Notes under the pieces: model-generated
The model's database searches: none
What the model saw: the letters and a program-made list of their open reading frames with translations, nothing else
Told to the model about the DNA's origin: nothing
Program-made: the position numbers and the translations under genes
Shown here: positions 1 through 9,037 of the stretch, one piece after another
Layout of the letters: every line of letters starts with the position of its first letter
Numbering within the stretch: position 1 is the first letter of the stretch
Assembly: GCA_022822785.1 (NCBI GenBank)
Contig: JAJEAL010000040.1
Location: 1 to 54,482, forward strand
Source of the DNA: Candidatus Poribacteria bacterium
GTDB lineage: Bacteria; Poribacteria; WGA-4E; PCPOR2b
Direction of reading: 5' to 3'
DNA length: 54,482 nt

Positions 1-201
1 CTTCTTACTTTGGCTGTGAAGTTACATTCCTTTACCCGATTAAAAGGGGACTGAAAGTAACCTAATCAACCGTATCACCAACTGGCATGAGAGTTACATT
101 CCTTTACCCGATTAAAAGGGGACTGAAAGACAGGGCAGCAGGCATTGTAACGTGGGAGCGTGGGGTTACATTCCTTTACCCGATTAAAAGGGGACTGAAA
201 G
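1..201 (+). CRISPR. CRISPR array, distal end (3 repeats, cut by window edge)
   Basis: Three identical 37-nt repeats lie at 21-57, 93-129 and 165-201. They begin GTTACATTCCTTTACCC and end GGGGACTGAAAG. Two complete 35-nt spacers (58-92 and 130-164) separate them, and bases 1-20 are the end of another spacer. The GACTGAAAG 3' end resembles the 5' handle of type I and III arrays, which suggests rightward transcription, with the leader and older part of the array to the left. No repeat follows 201. No cas gene is present in the window, so the subtype cannot be assigned. Confidence 0.95.
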
Positions 202-291
202 GTGATAAAAGCGTAGGAGGGCAGATATTTTAACTCCGCCGGACTTACGCAAATGGGGCACATGGGGAATGAACGCGATGCGTCAGTCCTA

Positions 292-740
292 CACCTGTCG
301 CTCTTCTGTGTCCAAAGACGGTTGCCACATGGGGCGCCTCCCCAATAAATCGGGATTCAAAGCAACTGGCGCATGGGGGTTTGGGGGGCGCCGGTCTATA
401 GACATGTCACTCCTCATGACGTTTAAAAAATAATCGGGTAATTCTATATTTTCCCTAGGCCTGGTGGGTGCCGTAGGTTGGGTTGAAACGGCGCAGTTGA
501 AAACAGCGCCTACCAAACAGGAGACCAGACAGCACAGGTGGAAACAGCGCCTACCAAACATAGACCAGATTAATAAATTAATCTTCATCCGGAGCGAAAG
601 GCAGAAACGAACCATCAGTTCGCACGGTTTCCTAACCGCTGGGGATTTCCCTCCGTGTCTGGGACCTTTCACGGTTCACGGATTTTTCACCTGTCGCGCC
701 TCTGTGGCTAAAGACAGTTTCCATATGGTGCTCCGCTCCC
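292..740. repeat. Direct repeat pair in a gene-free region
   Basis: Bases 292-343 and 688-740 are about 80 percent identical; both start CACCTGTCGC and contain AAAGAC and CATATGG-like blocks. The whole 202-1036 stretch holds no convincing gene. It contains this repeat pair, a GGCGCAGTT hairpin (490-510), a partial second copy of that hairpin (532-551), hairpins GGGGCA/TGCCCC (767-781) and GGGGCT/AGCCCC (869-884), and at 907-921 the reverse complement of the TTATGGT end of the window's inverted-repeat elements. ORFs across it only reflect the repeats. Confidence 0.7.
421..590 (+). repeat. Repeat element present in opposite orientation at 17493-17604
   Basis: The 22 bases at 569-590 are the exact reverse complement of 17493-17514. 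Bases 421-454 (with TAATCGGGTAA) are a near-exact reverse complement of 17571-17604. Both copies enclose a GGCGCAGTT or GCGCGGTT hairpin, so this is one dispersed intergenic element found in both orientations. Confidence 0.75.
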
Positions 741-959
741 TGACGAATAGCTCTACGATAGGAATCGGGGCAGGATGCCCCTCCCACACAAGATGGTTAC
801 AATTATTTCCCCGATGGATAGGGAATTATGGTAAATAATAAAAACAGGTAGGCGGTATTGGTATAATCGGGGCTAGGAAGCCCCTCTTACAGTGTACGAA
901 TAATTATAAATTTTACCATAAAAGAAGTAGTGCAGAGTAGGGAATCTGACCCACGATTA

Positions 960-968
960 TGTTATAAT
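960..968 (+). promoter_or_regulatory. Extended -10 promoter for the lipoprotein gene
   Basis: TGT-TATAAT at 960-968 is an extended -10 motif 69 bases before the lipoprotein start at 1037. No good -35 is seen at the usual spacing, as expected for extended -10 promoters. Assigned by pattern only. Confidence 0.45.
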
Positions 969-1036
969 GTATTCTTCGATGAGGGGGAACTGCCCCTTTC
1001 TTGTGACTTTCCAATCCAAACGAACAGGAGGATACT

Positions 1037-1768
1037 ATGACAACCCGACTTCTAATATGCCTGACTCTATGGAGTCTCTACGCCACCGGTTGCCTGACCG
1101 GGACAACCGGGCAAACTGAACCCGCCGCGCCGCCGGAGTCAGCGACCCCGGCATCTCTCGGCGCGCTTCATCTATCATTGGCAAAACCGAGTTACAGCCT
1201 GACCGAACCGATACCCCTTGACCTGACGCTGAATGTCGGGACATTTGACCTGCTTGTGCCGTACGCGGCAGTTTCCGGCAGGGGGGCATTTACCAAATTA
1301 GTGGTCAAAGATCGGCTAGGACAGGTCGTGACGCCCAAACCACCGATCACATTCCCGGCAAAGACCCAAACGGTAATGTGGAAAGACCAAGTGACAACCT
1401 GTATTCAAGGGGCTCAACTCAAGGCAGGTGAAATCCGAAAGGCGAAGTTAAAAGACCTGAAGTCCTACTACAGGCTAGGCCCCGGCGATTATACGTTGCA
1501 GGTGGTTATGGAGTTGAAAGTCTATCGGGAGATTTACGCCCCCGAATCGCCGGAGGTTCTGGAGATAAAGCGCGAGATTCGGATAGTGCAGGGGAACGAG
1601 AGTATGCCCGACGACATGAAGGAGCAAATGATCCACAACTTGGAGAGAGAGATGGAGGGGCTCGAACACCATGAAGCCGCAAAACTGGACGGCCTGTATC
1701 TGCTACTGGATTCGTACCGGGGCTTAGCAACACTTGAATCGAATACCGTTCCGTTGACGATACAGTAG
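1037..1768 (+). CDS. Putative lipoprotein of unknown function
   Basis: A 243-residue protein with a short hydrophobic N-terminus and lipobox-like YATGC (Cys19), so it is probably lipidated and exported. After a Pro/Ala/Thr-rich linker (about 20-42) comes a domain starting LHLSLAKPSYSLTEPIPLDLT, a pattern seen in immunoglobulin-like beta-sandwich domains that describe induced properties of a ligand. The C-terminal third is charged and helical (Glu/Lys/Met-rich) with an unassigned role. The start is supported by AGGAGG at 1026-1031 and an extended -10 at 960-968. The gene converges with the dehydrogenase that ends at 1771, only 2 bases away. I do not recognise a named family with certainty. Confidence 0.75.
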   Translation: MTTRLLICLTLWSLYATGCLTGTTGQTEPAAPPESATPASLGALHLSLAKPSYSLTEPIPLDLTLNVGTFDLLVPYAAVSGRGAFTKLVVKDRLGQVVTPKPPITFPAKTQTVMWKDQVTTCIQGAQLKAGEIRKAKLKDLKSYYRLGPGDYTLQVVMELKVYREIYAPESPEVLEIKREIRIVQGNESMPDDMKEQMIHNLEREMEGLEHHEAAKLDGLYLLLDSYRGLATLESNTVPLTIQ

Positions 1769-1770
1769 TG

Positions 1771-4158
1771 TCAAACCGATATACCACAGCGACTTAATGC
1801 CGCTAACGCCGCCTCAGCGATACCTTCGGCATCGATCCCGAAGTGCCGGTAGAGCTCAGCGCGGTCACCCGATTGACCGAACTCATCCACACCGAGGGGG
1901 ATGACCAACTCGCCGTAGACGCTTCCCAACCAAGACAGAGCGTGGGAGGCGCCATCGTGAACCGTAACAATCGGCGCATGCCGCTCATTGGTAGGGATTA
2001 GCCAATCGAACGGCGTGCCTCCACGTTGTGAACCTTCGGGGTGTTGTTGCATCGACTGCCACGCCTCAAACAGTTGGCGGGAACTGGTCATATTCAGCAC
2101 GTTGGCAGCCACCCGCTGCTGTCGCAGTATCTCCGCTGCTTCGACGGCCTCTGGGATCATGACGCCGGTTGTCGCGATATGCACCAACCGCTCCCTCGGC
2201 ATCACGGGATCGGTGCTGCGCCAATCAACTAAGCGGTATCCACCAGCGAGCACCTGACGCTGCAATTCGTCCACACCCAACCGTTCCACAGCTGGCGTGA
2301 GCAGCGTCTGGTCAATCGGCTTAGTGGACAGTCGTAGATAGGTCGAGCGTCCCTGATCTCGATCACAACATTGGCGGAGCGCTTCCAACAGTATCCACTC
2401 CAGCTCCTGTGCAAAACATGGTTCATAGGCGTTGAGTCGCGGTATCTCCGCGCCGAGTGAGGGGGTAACTGTGGATTGGTGGGCGCCCCCTTCCGGCGCC
2501 AACGAGATTCCGGACGGTGTTCCGGCGAAAATAAACTTCGCGCCCGAATACTGGGCATAGATGAGTGCTTCAAGCCCACGGCACACAAACGGATCGTAGA
2601 CCGTGCCAATCGGGATGATATGTTGACCGCACAGTTCTGCCGACAGACCGAACATCCCCAACAACGTAAAGAGGTTCATCTCCGAAATGCCCAGCTCGAT
2701 GTGCTGTCCCTGCGGTCCGTGTCGCCAGCTGCGGAGTTCATTTGCTTCACTCTCATAGTCAGGCAATTCCTGCTGTGCGAACACCCCTGTCTTGATAATC
2801 CACCCGGATAGGTTGGTAGACACCGATACATCCGGCGACGTGGTAACAATCCGATCCGATAACTTCGGCACACGGGTCAGTCGCATGAGCAGGCGTCCCA
2901 AGGATTGTTGTGTGCTCAGGTCCCCCTGGGTCGGCAGTGAAAGCACTGTCGGTATATCATCGGCGGAGAGGGTTACAGGCGGTTCAGGATCGGGCGGAAA
3001 GAGCCGGTCGGCGACTTCGAGACAAAGTTTGCCCGCAGGCGAGTATGGATCAAATCGATTCCAATCGTCAGGAGGGGATACCTCCAACCGCTCGCGCAAA
3101 TCGGCTATCTGTGCGTCGTTGAGCAGCATCGAATGATTGAGCGGGTGACCGGCGATAGGTAATCCCCACCCTTTAATCGTATAGGCGAAAATAATGGTAG
3201 GACGTTCAGGCTCCGCTTCCGCTTGCGCTAGCACCGCGAGCAGCTCCTCCAAGTCGTGCCCGCCCAAGTTGCTCACCACCGACGGGAGCGTTTCATCTGG
3301 GATAGATTGAATCGATGCGGCAATCTCCGCGCTATCAATCCCTTGACAATCAATGATTCGAGAGCGGAGTTCTGCTCCGGGAAGACGGATTAGGGCCTGA
3401 TACTCCTCGTTGCTCATCTCATCAATCCGCCGGCGCAAAGCGGCGCCGCCCGGCTCTTCAAAGAGCGCCTGAAGCTGCCGACCATACTTCGCTTCAAGCA
3501 CCTGCCAACCGCTCTCCTCAAATAGGCGTGCCAGCTGCCGCGCTCGAATGCCGGGCACAACCCGGTCAAGGCTTTGACGGTTGAGGTCAACAATCCAGAG
3601 CAGATTCTCTAAGCCGGTGAGCGCCTGATCCAGAATCGCTTCCCATACGTTGCCTTCGTCCAACTCAGCGTCACCGATCACCCCCACGAAACGGCGCGAA
3701 CTGACGTGACCGAAGTGGGATAAGGCATAACGATGGGCTAGCGCGCCAAACGCCGGGGCAACGGCCCCCAAACCGACAGAGCCGGTCGAAAAATCGACTG
3801 CATCCGGGTCTTTCGTTCGACTCGGATAAGCCTGCAGCCCTCCAAACGATCGAAACATTGTCAGCTGTTTTTTTGGCAGTTTGCCCAGCAGGTACTGGAT
3901 TGCGTGAAACACCGGCGAGGCGTGTGGCTTAATCGAAACGCGGTCCCCGGCTTGCAGAAAATGGAAGTAGAGTGCCGTCAGGATCGACACCACCGATGCC
4001 GAAGATGCCTGATGCCCGCCCACCTTTGTCTGATCGGCGTTGGGGCGCAGGTTGTTCGCGTAATGAATAATAAGCGTTGCGAGCCACAGTACACGCTCCT
4101 GAACGGTGTTCAGCGTTTCCAACAATTCTTTTGAAACGGACGGATTAGCGTTCTTCAA
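1771..4158 (-). CDS. Pyruvate dehydrogenase E1-like (AceE-type) thiamine enzyme
   Basis: A 795-residue transketolase-superfamily protein most like homodimeric AceE: single-chain, with an N-terminal thiamine diphosphate domain (GGH at 47-49; GDAELDEGNVWEA from 162; VDLNRQSLD from 190), a central pyrimidine domain with the ELGISEMN motif, and a transketolase-type C-terminus. Such enzymes decarboxylate a 2-oxo acid and pass the acyl group to a lipoyl E2. It is shorter than AceE (about 890 residues), the usual GDG reads GDA, and no E2 or E3 gene lies nearby, so the true substrate is uncertain. The start is TTG (4158), preceded by GAGGTGG. An inverted-repeat element (4181-4290) occupies the upstream region. 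Confidence 0.75.
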   Translation of the reverse strand: MKNANPSVSKELLETLNTVQERVLWLATLIIHYANNLRPNADQTKVGGHQASSASVVSILTALYFHFLQAGDRVSIKPHASPVFHAIQYLLGKLPKKQLTMFRSFGGLQAYPSRTKDPDAVDFSTGSVGLGAVAPAFGALAHRYALSHFGHVSSRRFVGVIGDAELDEGNVWEAILDQALTGLENLLWIVDLNRQSLDRVVPGIRARQLARLFEESGWQVLEAKYGRQLQALFEEPGGAALRRRIDEMSNEEYQALIRLPGAELRSRIIDCQGIDSAEIAASIQSIPDETLPSVVSNLGGHDLEELLAVLAQAEAEPERPTIIFAYTIKGWGLPIAGHPLNHSMLLNDAQIADLRERLEVSPPDDWNRFDPYSPAGKLCLEVADRLFPPDPEPPVTLSADDIPTVLSLPTQGDLSTQQSLGRLLMRLTRVPKLSDRIVTTSPDVSVSTNLSGWIIKTGVFAQQELPDYESEANELRSWRHGPQGQHIELGISEMNLFTLLGMFGLSAELCGQHIIPIGTVYDPFVCRGLEALIYAQYSGAKFIFAGTPSGISLAPEGGAHQSTVTPSLGAEIPRLNAYEPCFAQELEWILLEALRQCCDRDQGRSTYLRLSTKPIDQTLLTPAVERLGVDELQRQVLAGGYRLVDWRSTDPVMPRERLVHIATTGVMIPEAVEAAEILRQQRVAANVLNMTSSRQLFEAWQSMQQHPEGSQRGGTPFDWLIPTNERHAPIVTVHDGASHALSWLGSVYGELVIPLGVDEFGQSGDRAELYRHFGIDAEGIAEAALAALSRCGISV

Positions 4159-4180
4159 AACCTACCACCTCGCTTGAGAG

Positions 4181-4290
4181 TTATGGTGAATTTTAGAATT
4201 ATTTGGACACTCTATACCGGCGCAGTTGGAAACAGCGCCTACCAAACATGTGGATCGAAAGTGTCTACATATTTATATTGTTCACCATAA
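4181..4290. repeat. MITE-like element with TTATGGTGAA termini, copy 1
   Basis: The left end (4181-4210) and the reverse complement of the right end (4261-4290) share TTATGGTGAA and then GACAC about 20 bases in. Between them is a GGCGCAGTT-GGA-AACAGCGCC hairpin (4219-4239). No coding capacity. It lies just upstream of the ribosome-binding site of the AceE-like gene. Confidence 0.75.
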
Positions 4291-4350
4291 AATCGTTGTA
4301 CTCCTATGATAGCACGGACGAGAGATTGTATCAACGGTGAAAACTTCTAA

Positions 4351-4379
4351 TTGACAGACAGATTTGAAAAGCATATAAT
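4351..4379 (+). promoter_or_regulatory. Consensus sigma-70-type promoter for the SurA-like gene
   Basis: TTGACA (4351-4356), 17 bases, TATAAT (4374-4379): a perfect match to the housekeeping promoter consensus. It predicts a leader of about 170 bases before the start at 4556. Confidence 0.75.
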
Positions 4380-4555
4380 TAGCTATCATCTATTCCCGCT
4401 TGGGGATTCTTCGCTCTTTTTTGATGCGTCCTATTCACCTTTGGTCTATCAGCTCCATCTGTGAGCGTTAATGTTTATGCTTGACCTTTTATCCGTCCCG
4501 GCTGACGCCTGCCCTGTAACGGTAACTTGACTAGAATAGGAGGAGAAGAACAGAA

Positions 4556-5674
4556 ATGGAAGGCAGGAAGCACACTGAGACTTTGCGTTCCCCGTTTGAC
4601 GCCTTACGCATTGCGCTCTACATTCTGCTCCACCTCTCCCTCATTAGTATCCCATCAAGCGGGCTGCCCCAAGAAAAAATAATTGACTACGTGATCGCGG
4701 TCGTGAACGATGAGCCTATCACCTTACGCGAACTCGAGAACGAACCTATCCTTTTCGTCATCGTCAACTTCGTCAAGGACCAGCCTATCACACTGCGCGA
4801 ACTCGAGCACGAACTGACCGGCCAAGAGATTAAGGACCCGCCGCAGACGGTTAGACGGGCTGCGTTAGAAGGGCTTATCGAACGCAAATTGATGTTACAG
4901 AAGGCGGACGACATCGGAATCCTGCTCGGCAGTTGGGGGAAGAAGGTGAACGTAGAAATTCAAACGTTGAAATACGGCTATACTGACGAGGCGCTTTTCG
5001 CTGAGGATTTGAACCGAATTGGCCTAGAATATCAGGAGCTAGAGGAATGGGTGATGGACGACCTAATCGTCAAAGAATTTACTGTCCGTCAATTTCGCAA
5101 CAGTATAGACACGGATCAAATTAACCAGGCAGCCCCCCAATATTTTGAAAAACATCGGTTACAGTTTGTCGTACCTACACAGATTCAATTTCAGTATATC
5201 TTGGTTCTGTCCAGTCCTGAGGATGCACCAGATTTGCGGTCCGAAGCCAAGACACTCGCCCAGATAATATCCACTCAGTTGAGAACAGGAGTAACACTTC
5301 AGGCAATTCAGCAGGCGTTTCCCGATAACCCGCTCCTTCGGATTGTGACAGACCCGCAGACACTTCCAGCCAACACAGAAACGCGGTTAGCCATTGCTAA
5401 ACTGACAGTCAACGAAGCGAGTCAGCCTATCCCTGTACCTGAAGGATATCTCATCGCTAAGTTGCTTAAAAAAGAACCGTCCCGCCAACAAACATATCCC
5501 GAAGTAAGCGAACGGATTAAGAACAGGCTTACTGCGGAAGCCCTACAAAGACAGAGAGAGGCGTGGCTCGCTACACAGAAGAAAACCTCGGATATTCGTA
5601 TTTTGGACACAGAGTTGGCAAAAACGCCCTTGGTTTTAGGCGCCACGGACGATGCGGCCTATAGTGGACCTTAG
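4556..5674 (+). CDS. SurA-like periplasmic chaperone / peptidyl-prolyl isomerase
   Basis: A 372-residue protein with an N-terminal hydrophobic signal segment (about 17-40), then the SurA N-domain signature (VIAVVNDEPITLRELE, and later ALEGLIERKLMLQKA). The C-terminal half, with QYILV, a QAIQQAFPDNP stretch and PIPVPEGYLIAKLLKKEP, looks like a parvulin-type domain. SurA-family proteins assist folding of outer-membrane proteins in the periplasm. Oddity: the PITLRELE helix start occurs twice, 23 residues apart, suggesting an in-frame duplication of about 69 bases. AGGAGG precedes the start. The last residues (YSGP and stop) are encoded by the end of the repeat element at 5660-5795, so the native C-terminus may have been replaced. 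Confidence 0.75.
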   Translation: MEGRKHTETLRSPFDALRIALYILLHLSLISIPSSGLPQEKIIDYVIAVVNDEPITLRELENEPILFVIVNFVKDQPITLRELEHELTGQEIKDPPQTVRRAALEGLIERKLMLQKADDIGILLGSWGKKVNVEIQTLKYGYTDEALFAEDLNRIGLEYQELEEWVMDDLIVKEFTVRQFRNSIDTDQINQAAPQYFEKHRLQFVVPTQIQFQYILVLSSPEDAPDLRSEAKTLAQIISTQLRTGVTLQAIQQAFPDNPLLRIVTDPQTLPANTETRLAIAKLTVNEASQPIPVPEGYLIAKLLKKEPSRQQTYPEVSERIKNRLTAEALQRQREAWLATQKKTSDIRILDTELAKTPLVLGATDDAAYSGP

Positions 5675-5795
5675 AATTAATGGGACACGCCAAATCCTGA
5701 GCTATTGAGGATGCTCGACGAGTCGGCACCGGTGCGGTTGGAAACCGCACCTACCGGGGAAGGAAGGTGTCTATTTATTTTTAGAATTCACTATA
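5660..5795. repeat. MITE-like element, copy 2, overlapping the end of the SurA-like gene
   Basis: The left end TATAGTGGACCTTAGAATTA (from 5660) matches the reverse complement of the right end (TAGAATTCACTATA, ending 5795). A perfect hairpin GGTGCGGTT-GGA-AACCGCACC (5731-5751) sits inside. The left end contributes the stop codon (5672-5674) of the upstream gene. Confidence 0.75.
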
Positions 5796-5884
5796 AAACG
5801 CTCCAACGCAACAAGCGGGGGATCCCGACCTCTGTCGGTCGATTTTCCAAAATCGCCATTTCGATTGCGACAAGTTAGCTGGGA

Positions 5885-8428
5885 CTATTTCAAAACAGCC
5901 ATCCGGTGTGTGTCGACAAAATCACCCGCTTCCAGACGATAAAAGTAAGTCCCACTAGCAACCCGCTCATTCATCTGATTGCGCCCATCCCAATAGACGG
6001 CACGCTCACGCGTTGTGTAGCAACCGGCTGGTTGCGGTCCCAAGTCGAAGGTCCGAACCTCGTGCCCGAGCACATCGTAAATGGTGATGCGAACATACGC
6101 CTCTGTATGCAGTTGGAAGGGAATCCATGTCTCGGGATTAAACGGATTGGGATAGTTAGGAAACATCCGCGTCCGATCAGGGCGCACCCTATCAATGAAA
6201 AATGGTTCTACGCTGACACCGACGGATCTCCCGTCGACGGAAATTAGATGCGCTGCGTCCACTGAAATCGAGGAGCGTATCGAATTTATCGAGTTATTCG
6301 CCGCCAATTCCAATGTGGCCAGCCTTACGCGCCCGAGCCACGGCTGCCCTGTGCCAAGTTTAGCAGCGACCAACGTTCCCGCTTGAACCCCCTCGTCCAA
6401 ACGGAAGACACTATCCACACTTCTATCGAAATCAACCTTCAAAATATCTTCCGGCGCTATCCGGATATGGTAACCCACCAAAGGTACATCTGTGTCAGCC
6501 ATCAAATCAAGCAGCAGGTTATTCCCTAAAAACCGGGGATTCTCGAATCTGATTGTTGCCGATATAACGGTAGGGGAACGCTCAGGCGCTGCTGGAGCGC
6601 CGGTAGTCTCTCCAAAGTGAGTGCCGACTGCAACAAGGTCAAGGGTGTTCACCACGCCATCCCGATTTACGTCGGGGTTTTGACCGAAAATAACGTCATC
6701 AATCACACGCCCGAACTCAGCCCCGACGATGATTAGGTCCAAAACATTTACAATCCCATCACCATTCACATCCCACGGGTGCAGATAAACCTCAAGCACT
6801 GGGCTCTGTTTAAGCAGCGTCAAAGTGCCGTCCGACGTCGAGGCAAGGCTAACAATGAAGGTAGAAATCTGATCTGCCGGCGCGTTTACTCCTGAATTGC
6901 CGCCACCTGCCCCATAAACAAGCGTGATGGTGTCGCCTGGCATGAGATGTTGAATATCGACCTGAATTCTCTGGTTGGTGAAGGTAATATCGCCGATGAT
7001 GCCGGCAGAAGTTACGGTTGTATATCCGGGAAACCCTCGGACGTTCCGCGGCGGTGTCCACCCCGCTGGCACGTGAACGGCAAGGGTGCCGCCGCGTATT
7101 AGCCCTTCAGTGGTATATGTGATTACAATTTCATTGCCACGACTATATGCAGGCACAGCGTACGGTGAAACAGCAGCGGTGCCAGAACCGTCCGAAGTCG
7201 TCGGCGGGGGTTCAAAGGCAAGATGTTTCGCCATAAACTGTAGCGCCTCCTCTGCGATAAATGTGTGTCCACCGCCATGTGTTACAAACTCGTGCTCGAT
7301 GCCAAGCGCTGTCAACTTCCGGTCCAGTGCTTCCGCTTGTCTGGGCAATGCCGTCTCATCCTCAAGTCCATGGACCAACTTAATCCCATTCAACCGCACC
7401 GGCTGTTGAGGATTCTGCTTCAATCTGTTAGCGTATCGGTCTAACTCACGAATGATGTCATTCTCAATAATCCGATCCCACACCTCTTCATTACGCTCCC
7501 AAGGCGGAATCCCCGCTTTTAATCTGTACGGCAAATCGAGATAACAGGGCGGGTTGTCCGGATTCGGGGCGACCGCTGCCAGATACGCCAGACCGTTACG
7601 AAACGGCAAGCTAATGCGTCGTAAGGTATCAGAATTGGCGAGGCTATTCAGCGCGTTCCAAAATTCGTTTCCTGATTTGTGTTTAAGTGGCTCCATCAAG
7701 GTAATGACAACGCCGCCCTGCGCTGTAAAAGCTTGTATCAAATCATCGTCAAATTTATAAGTGCCCGCTTGGGGAACGACCACCCCAAATACTTCTGGAT
7801 ATTTAAGCGAGAGGTGCATTGAACCGTATGCCCCCATCGAAAATCCGGTAATGCCCCGACTGTCCCGGTGGGGTATTGTTCGGTACTGCCTATCAATGAA
7901 ATTGACCAGATCCCGCCTGATATACGTTTCATAATCACCGATAGTTGGAGAGCTGAGATACTGACTTCCACCAAACCGATTTGAGCCATCAACAAACACA
8001 GCGATAGCTTCCTGAATCTCCTCGCTGAGGATCATACGGTCCATCGCGGATTGCATCTTTCGAGTTAGGCTATTTGAACTCCCATTAAATCCATGTAGCA
8101 CATAGATAACAGGATAGCGTTTTTCGGTAAAATCGTAGCTCGGTGGCAGATATATCCTAATGACCTTACTTCCATCCTCACCGATCAGGTTTTCCGTCAG
8201 CGTGGGCCAAATAATTGGGGGCCAACGTATCAGCTGACTCTCCGCCGCAAAGAGGACAGGTTGTGACACTACAATCATCAACAACCAGAGCATAAAGCGA
8301 AGGCTAATATTACGAGATCGCACAACAGACATCGCAGGGAACAACGCTCGGTTTCTCTTTGCGCCGTGTATCCTCTTTCTGTTTGTATCACAGCAAAAAG
8401 GAGATTTTTGAGATAGCAATTTGAACAT
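5885..8428 (-). CDS. Secreted esterase with dockerin repeats and C-terminal sorting-type domain
   Basis: About 847 residues from the chosen ATG at 8428, which has GGGGAG ten bases upstream; the frame stays open to 8473. A signal-like segment (MLWLLMIVVSQPVLFAAES) is followed by an esterase-D-type alpha/beta hydrolase domain with nucleophile motif GFSMGAYGS and a later GGGHTF histidine. Then come a cohesin-like or beta-sandwich region, two dockerin-like calcium repeats (DVNGDGIVNVLDLIIVG and DVNRDGVVNTLDLVAVG), a second sandwich domain, and a C-terminal FPNYPNPFNPETWIPFQL / YWDGRN / SGTYFYRLEAGDF domain of the FlgD-like/type-IX-sorting kind. Likely exported and surface-bound, hydrolysing esters on polysaccharides or similar; the substrate is unknown. 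Confidence 0.85.
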   Translation of the reverse strand: MFKLLSQKSPFCCDTNRKRIHGAKRNRALFPAMSVVRSRNISLRFMLWLLMIVVSQPVLFAAESQLIRWPPIIWPTLTENLIGEDGSKVIRIYLPPSYDFTEKRYPVIYVLHGFNGSSNSLTRKMQSAMDRMILSEEIQEAIAVFVDGSNRFGGSQYLSSPTIGDYETYIRRDLVNFIDRQYRTIPHRDSRGITGFSMGAYGSMHLSLKYPEVFGVVVPQAGTYKFDDDLIQAFTAQGGVVITLMEPLKHKSGNEFWNALNSLANSDTLRRISLPFRNGLAYLAAVAPNPDNPPCYLDLPYRLKAGIPPWERNEEVWDRIIENDIIRELDRYANRLKQNPQQPVRLNGIKLVHGLEDETALPRQAEALDRKLTALGIEHEFVTHGGGHTFIAEEALQFMAKHLAFEPPPTTSDGSGTAAVSPYAVPAYSRGNEIVITYTTEGLIRGGTLAVHVPAGWTPPRNVRGFPGYTTVTSAGIIGDITFTNQRIQVDIQHLMPGDTITLVYGAGGGNSGVNAPADQISTFIVSLASTSDGTLTLLKQSPVLEVYLHPWDVNGDGIVNVLDLIIVGAEFGRVIDDVIFGQNPDVNRDGVVNTLDLVAVGTHFGETTGAPAAPERSPTVISATIRFENPRFLGNNLLLDLMADTDVPLVGYHIRIAPEDILKVDFDRSVDSVFRLDEGVQAGTLVAAKLGTGQPWLGRVRLATLELAANNSINSIRSSISVDAAHLISVDGRSVGVSVEPFFIDRVRPDRTRMFPNYPNPFNPETWIPFQLHTEAYVRITIYDVLGHEVRTFDLGPQPAGCYTTRERAVYWDGRNQMNERVASGTYFYRLEAGDFVDTHRMAVLK

Positions 8429-8735
8429 AATGTTTAACTCCCCCATCGGCTTTGTATCTGCATTATAACGCATCTCCGATTGTTAATTCAACAGATAGCC
8501 TCCGTTTTGCAGTACCGCCTAGGGGCCCTGGAGATATTTGACGAATGAAATCAATCGCTTCCAAAGTCCTCTTGTGCAGGGGGGTTGGGGGATTTAGGGA
8601 GTTGACGACACATTTTTGCTCGTTCCAACCTGCGCTCAGTCTAATGATACCTGTAGGTCGAGATTCACACCTCGACACAGGGCACTGATAGGGTCATTTA
8701 ATTTTCCCGTATCTCGATCCCCCAGTCAAGGCGAC

Positions 8736-8756
8736 GGCGGGGCAAGATGCCCCGCC
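8736..8756. repeat. REP-like hairpin GGCGGGGCA/TGCCCCGCC
   Basis: Perfect 9-bp arms around a 3-base loop, followed by TACGG, the same architecture as the GGTGCGGTT hairpins elsewhere in the window. A second stem, GTCGAG/CTCGAC (8657-8676), lies just upstream. The 8429-9092 region holds these, the element at 8863-9037, and no gene. Confidence 0.75.
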
Positions 8757-8862
8757 TACGGATTTGGGTCATTCCGAAATCAGTCAAAAAACCGAAAACT
8801 GAATAGCCCTAGGGCACTGATTTCAATCTTGTAATCCCACGAGGCGTGTGATACGATAAGAG

Positions 8863-9037
8863 CTAGGTTCTGTTGACATTTCATTGTGGCCAGATAATAG
8901 AGAGACATAAATCGGTGCACTGACGTAACACCCCAGACAAGAAACCGAGTTTTGAAAAAAAACTCGGTTTCTGGCATCTTCTCCAATGATTTGAGGGTTT
9001 CTCGCGACAGCAAAAGCCAAATGTCAACACGCCCTAG
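8863..9037. repeat. Inverted-repeat element carrying an AGAAACCGAG hairpin
   Basis: Bases 8863-8881 and 9019-9037 form a 19-bp inverted repeat with three mismatches; TGTTGACATTT/AAATGTCAACA is exact. At its centre, AGAAACCGAGTTTT (8940-8953) and AAAACTCGGTTTCT (8959-8972) form a perfect 14-bp hairpin with a 5-base loop. It ends 56 bases before the acyl-CoA dehydrogenase start. Confidence 0.65.

Noticed and set aside
464-838. 124-codon ORF on the plus strand in the gene-free start region
   Set aside because: It runs through the GGCGCAGTT hairpins and the direct repeat; the composition and lack of a ribosome-binding site mark it as repeat-derived.
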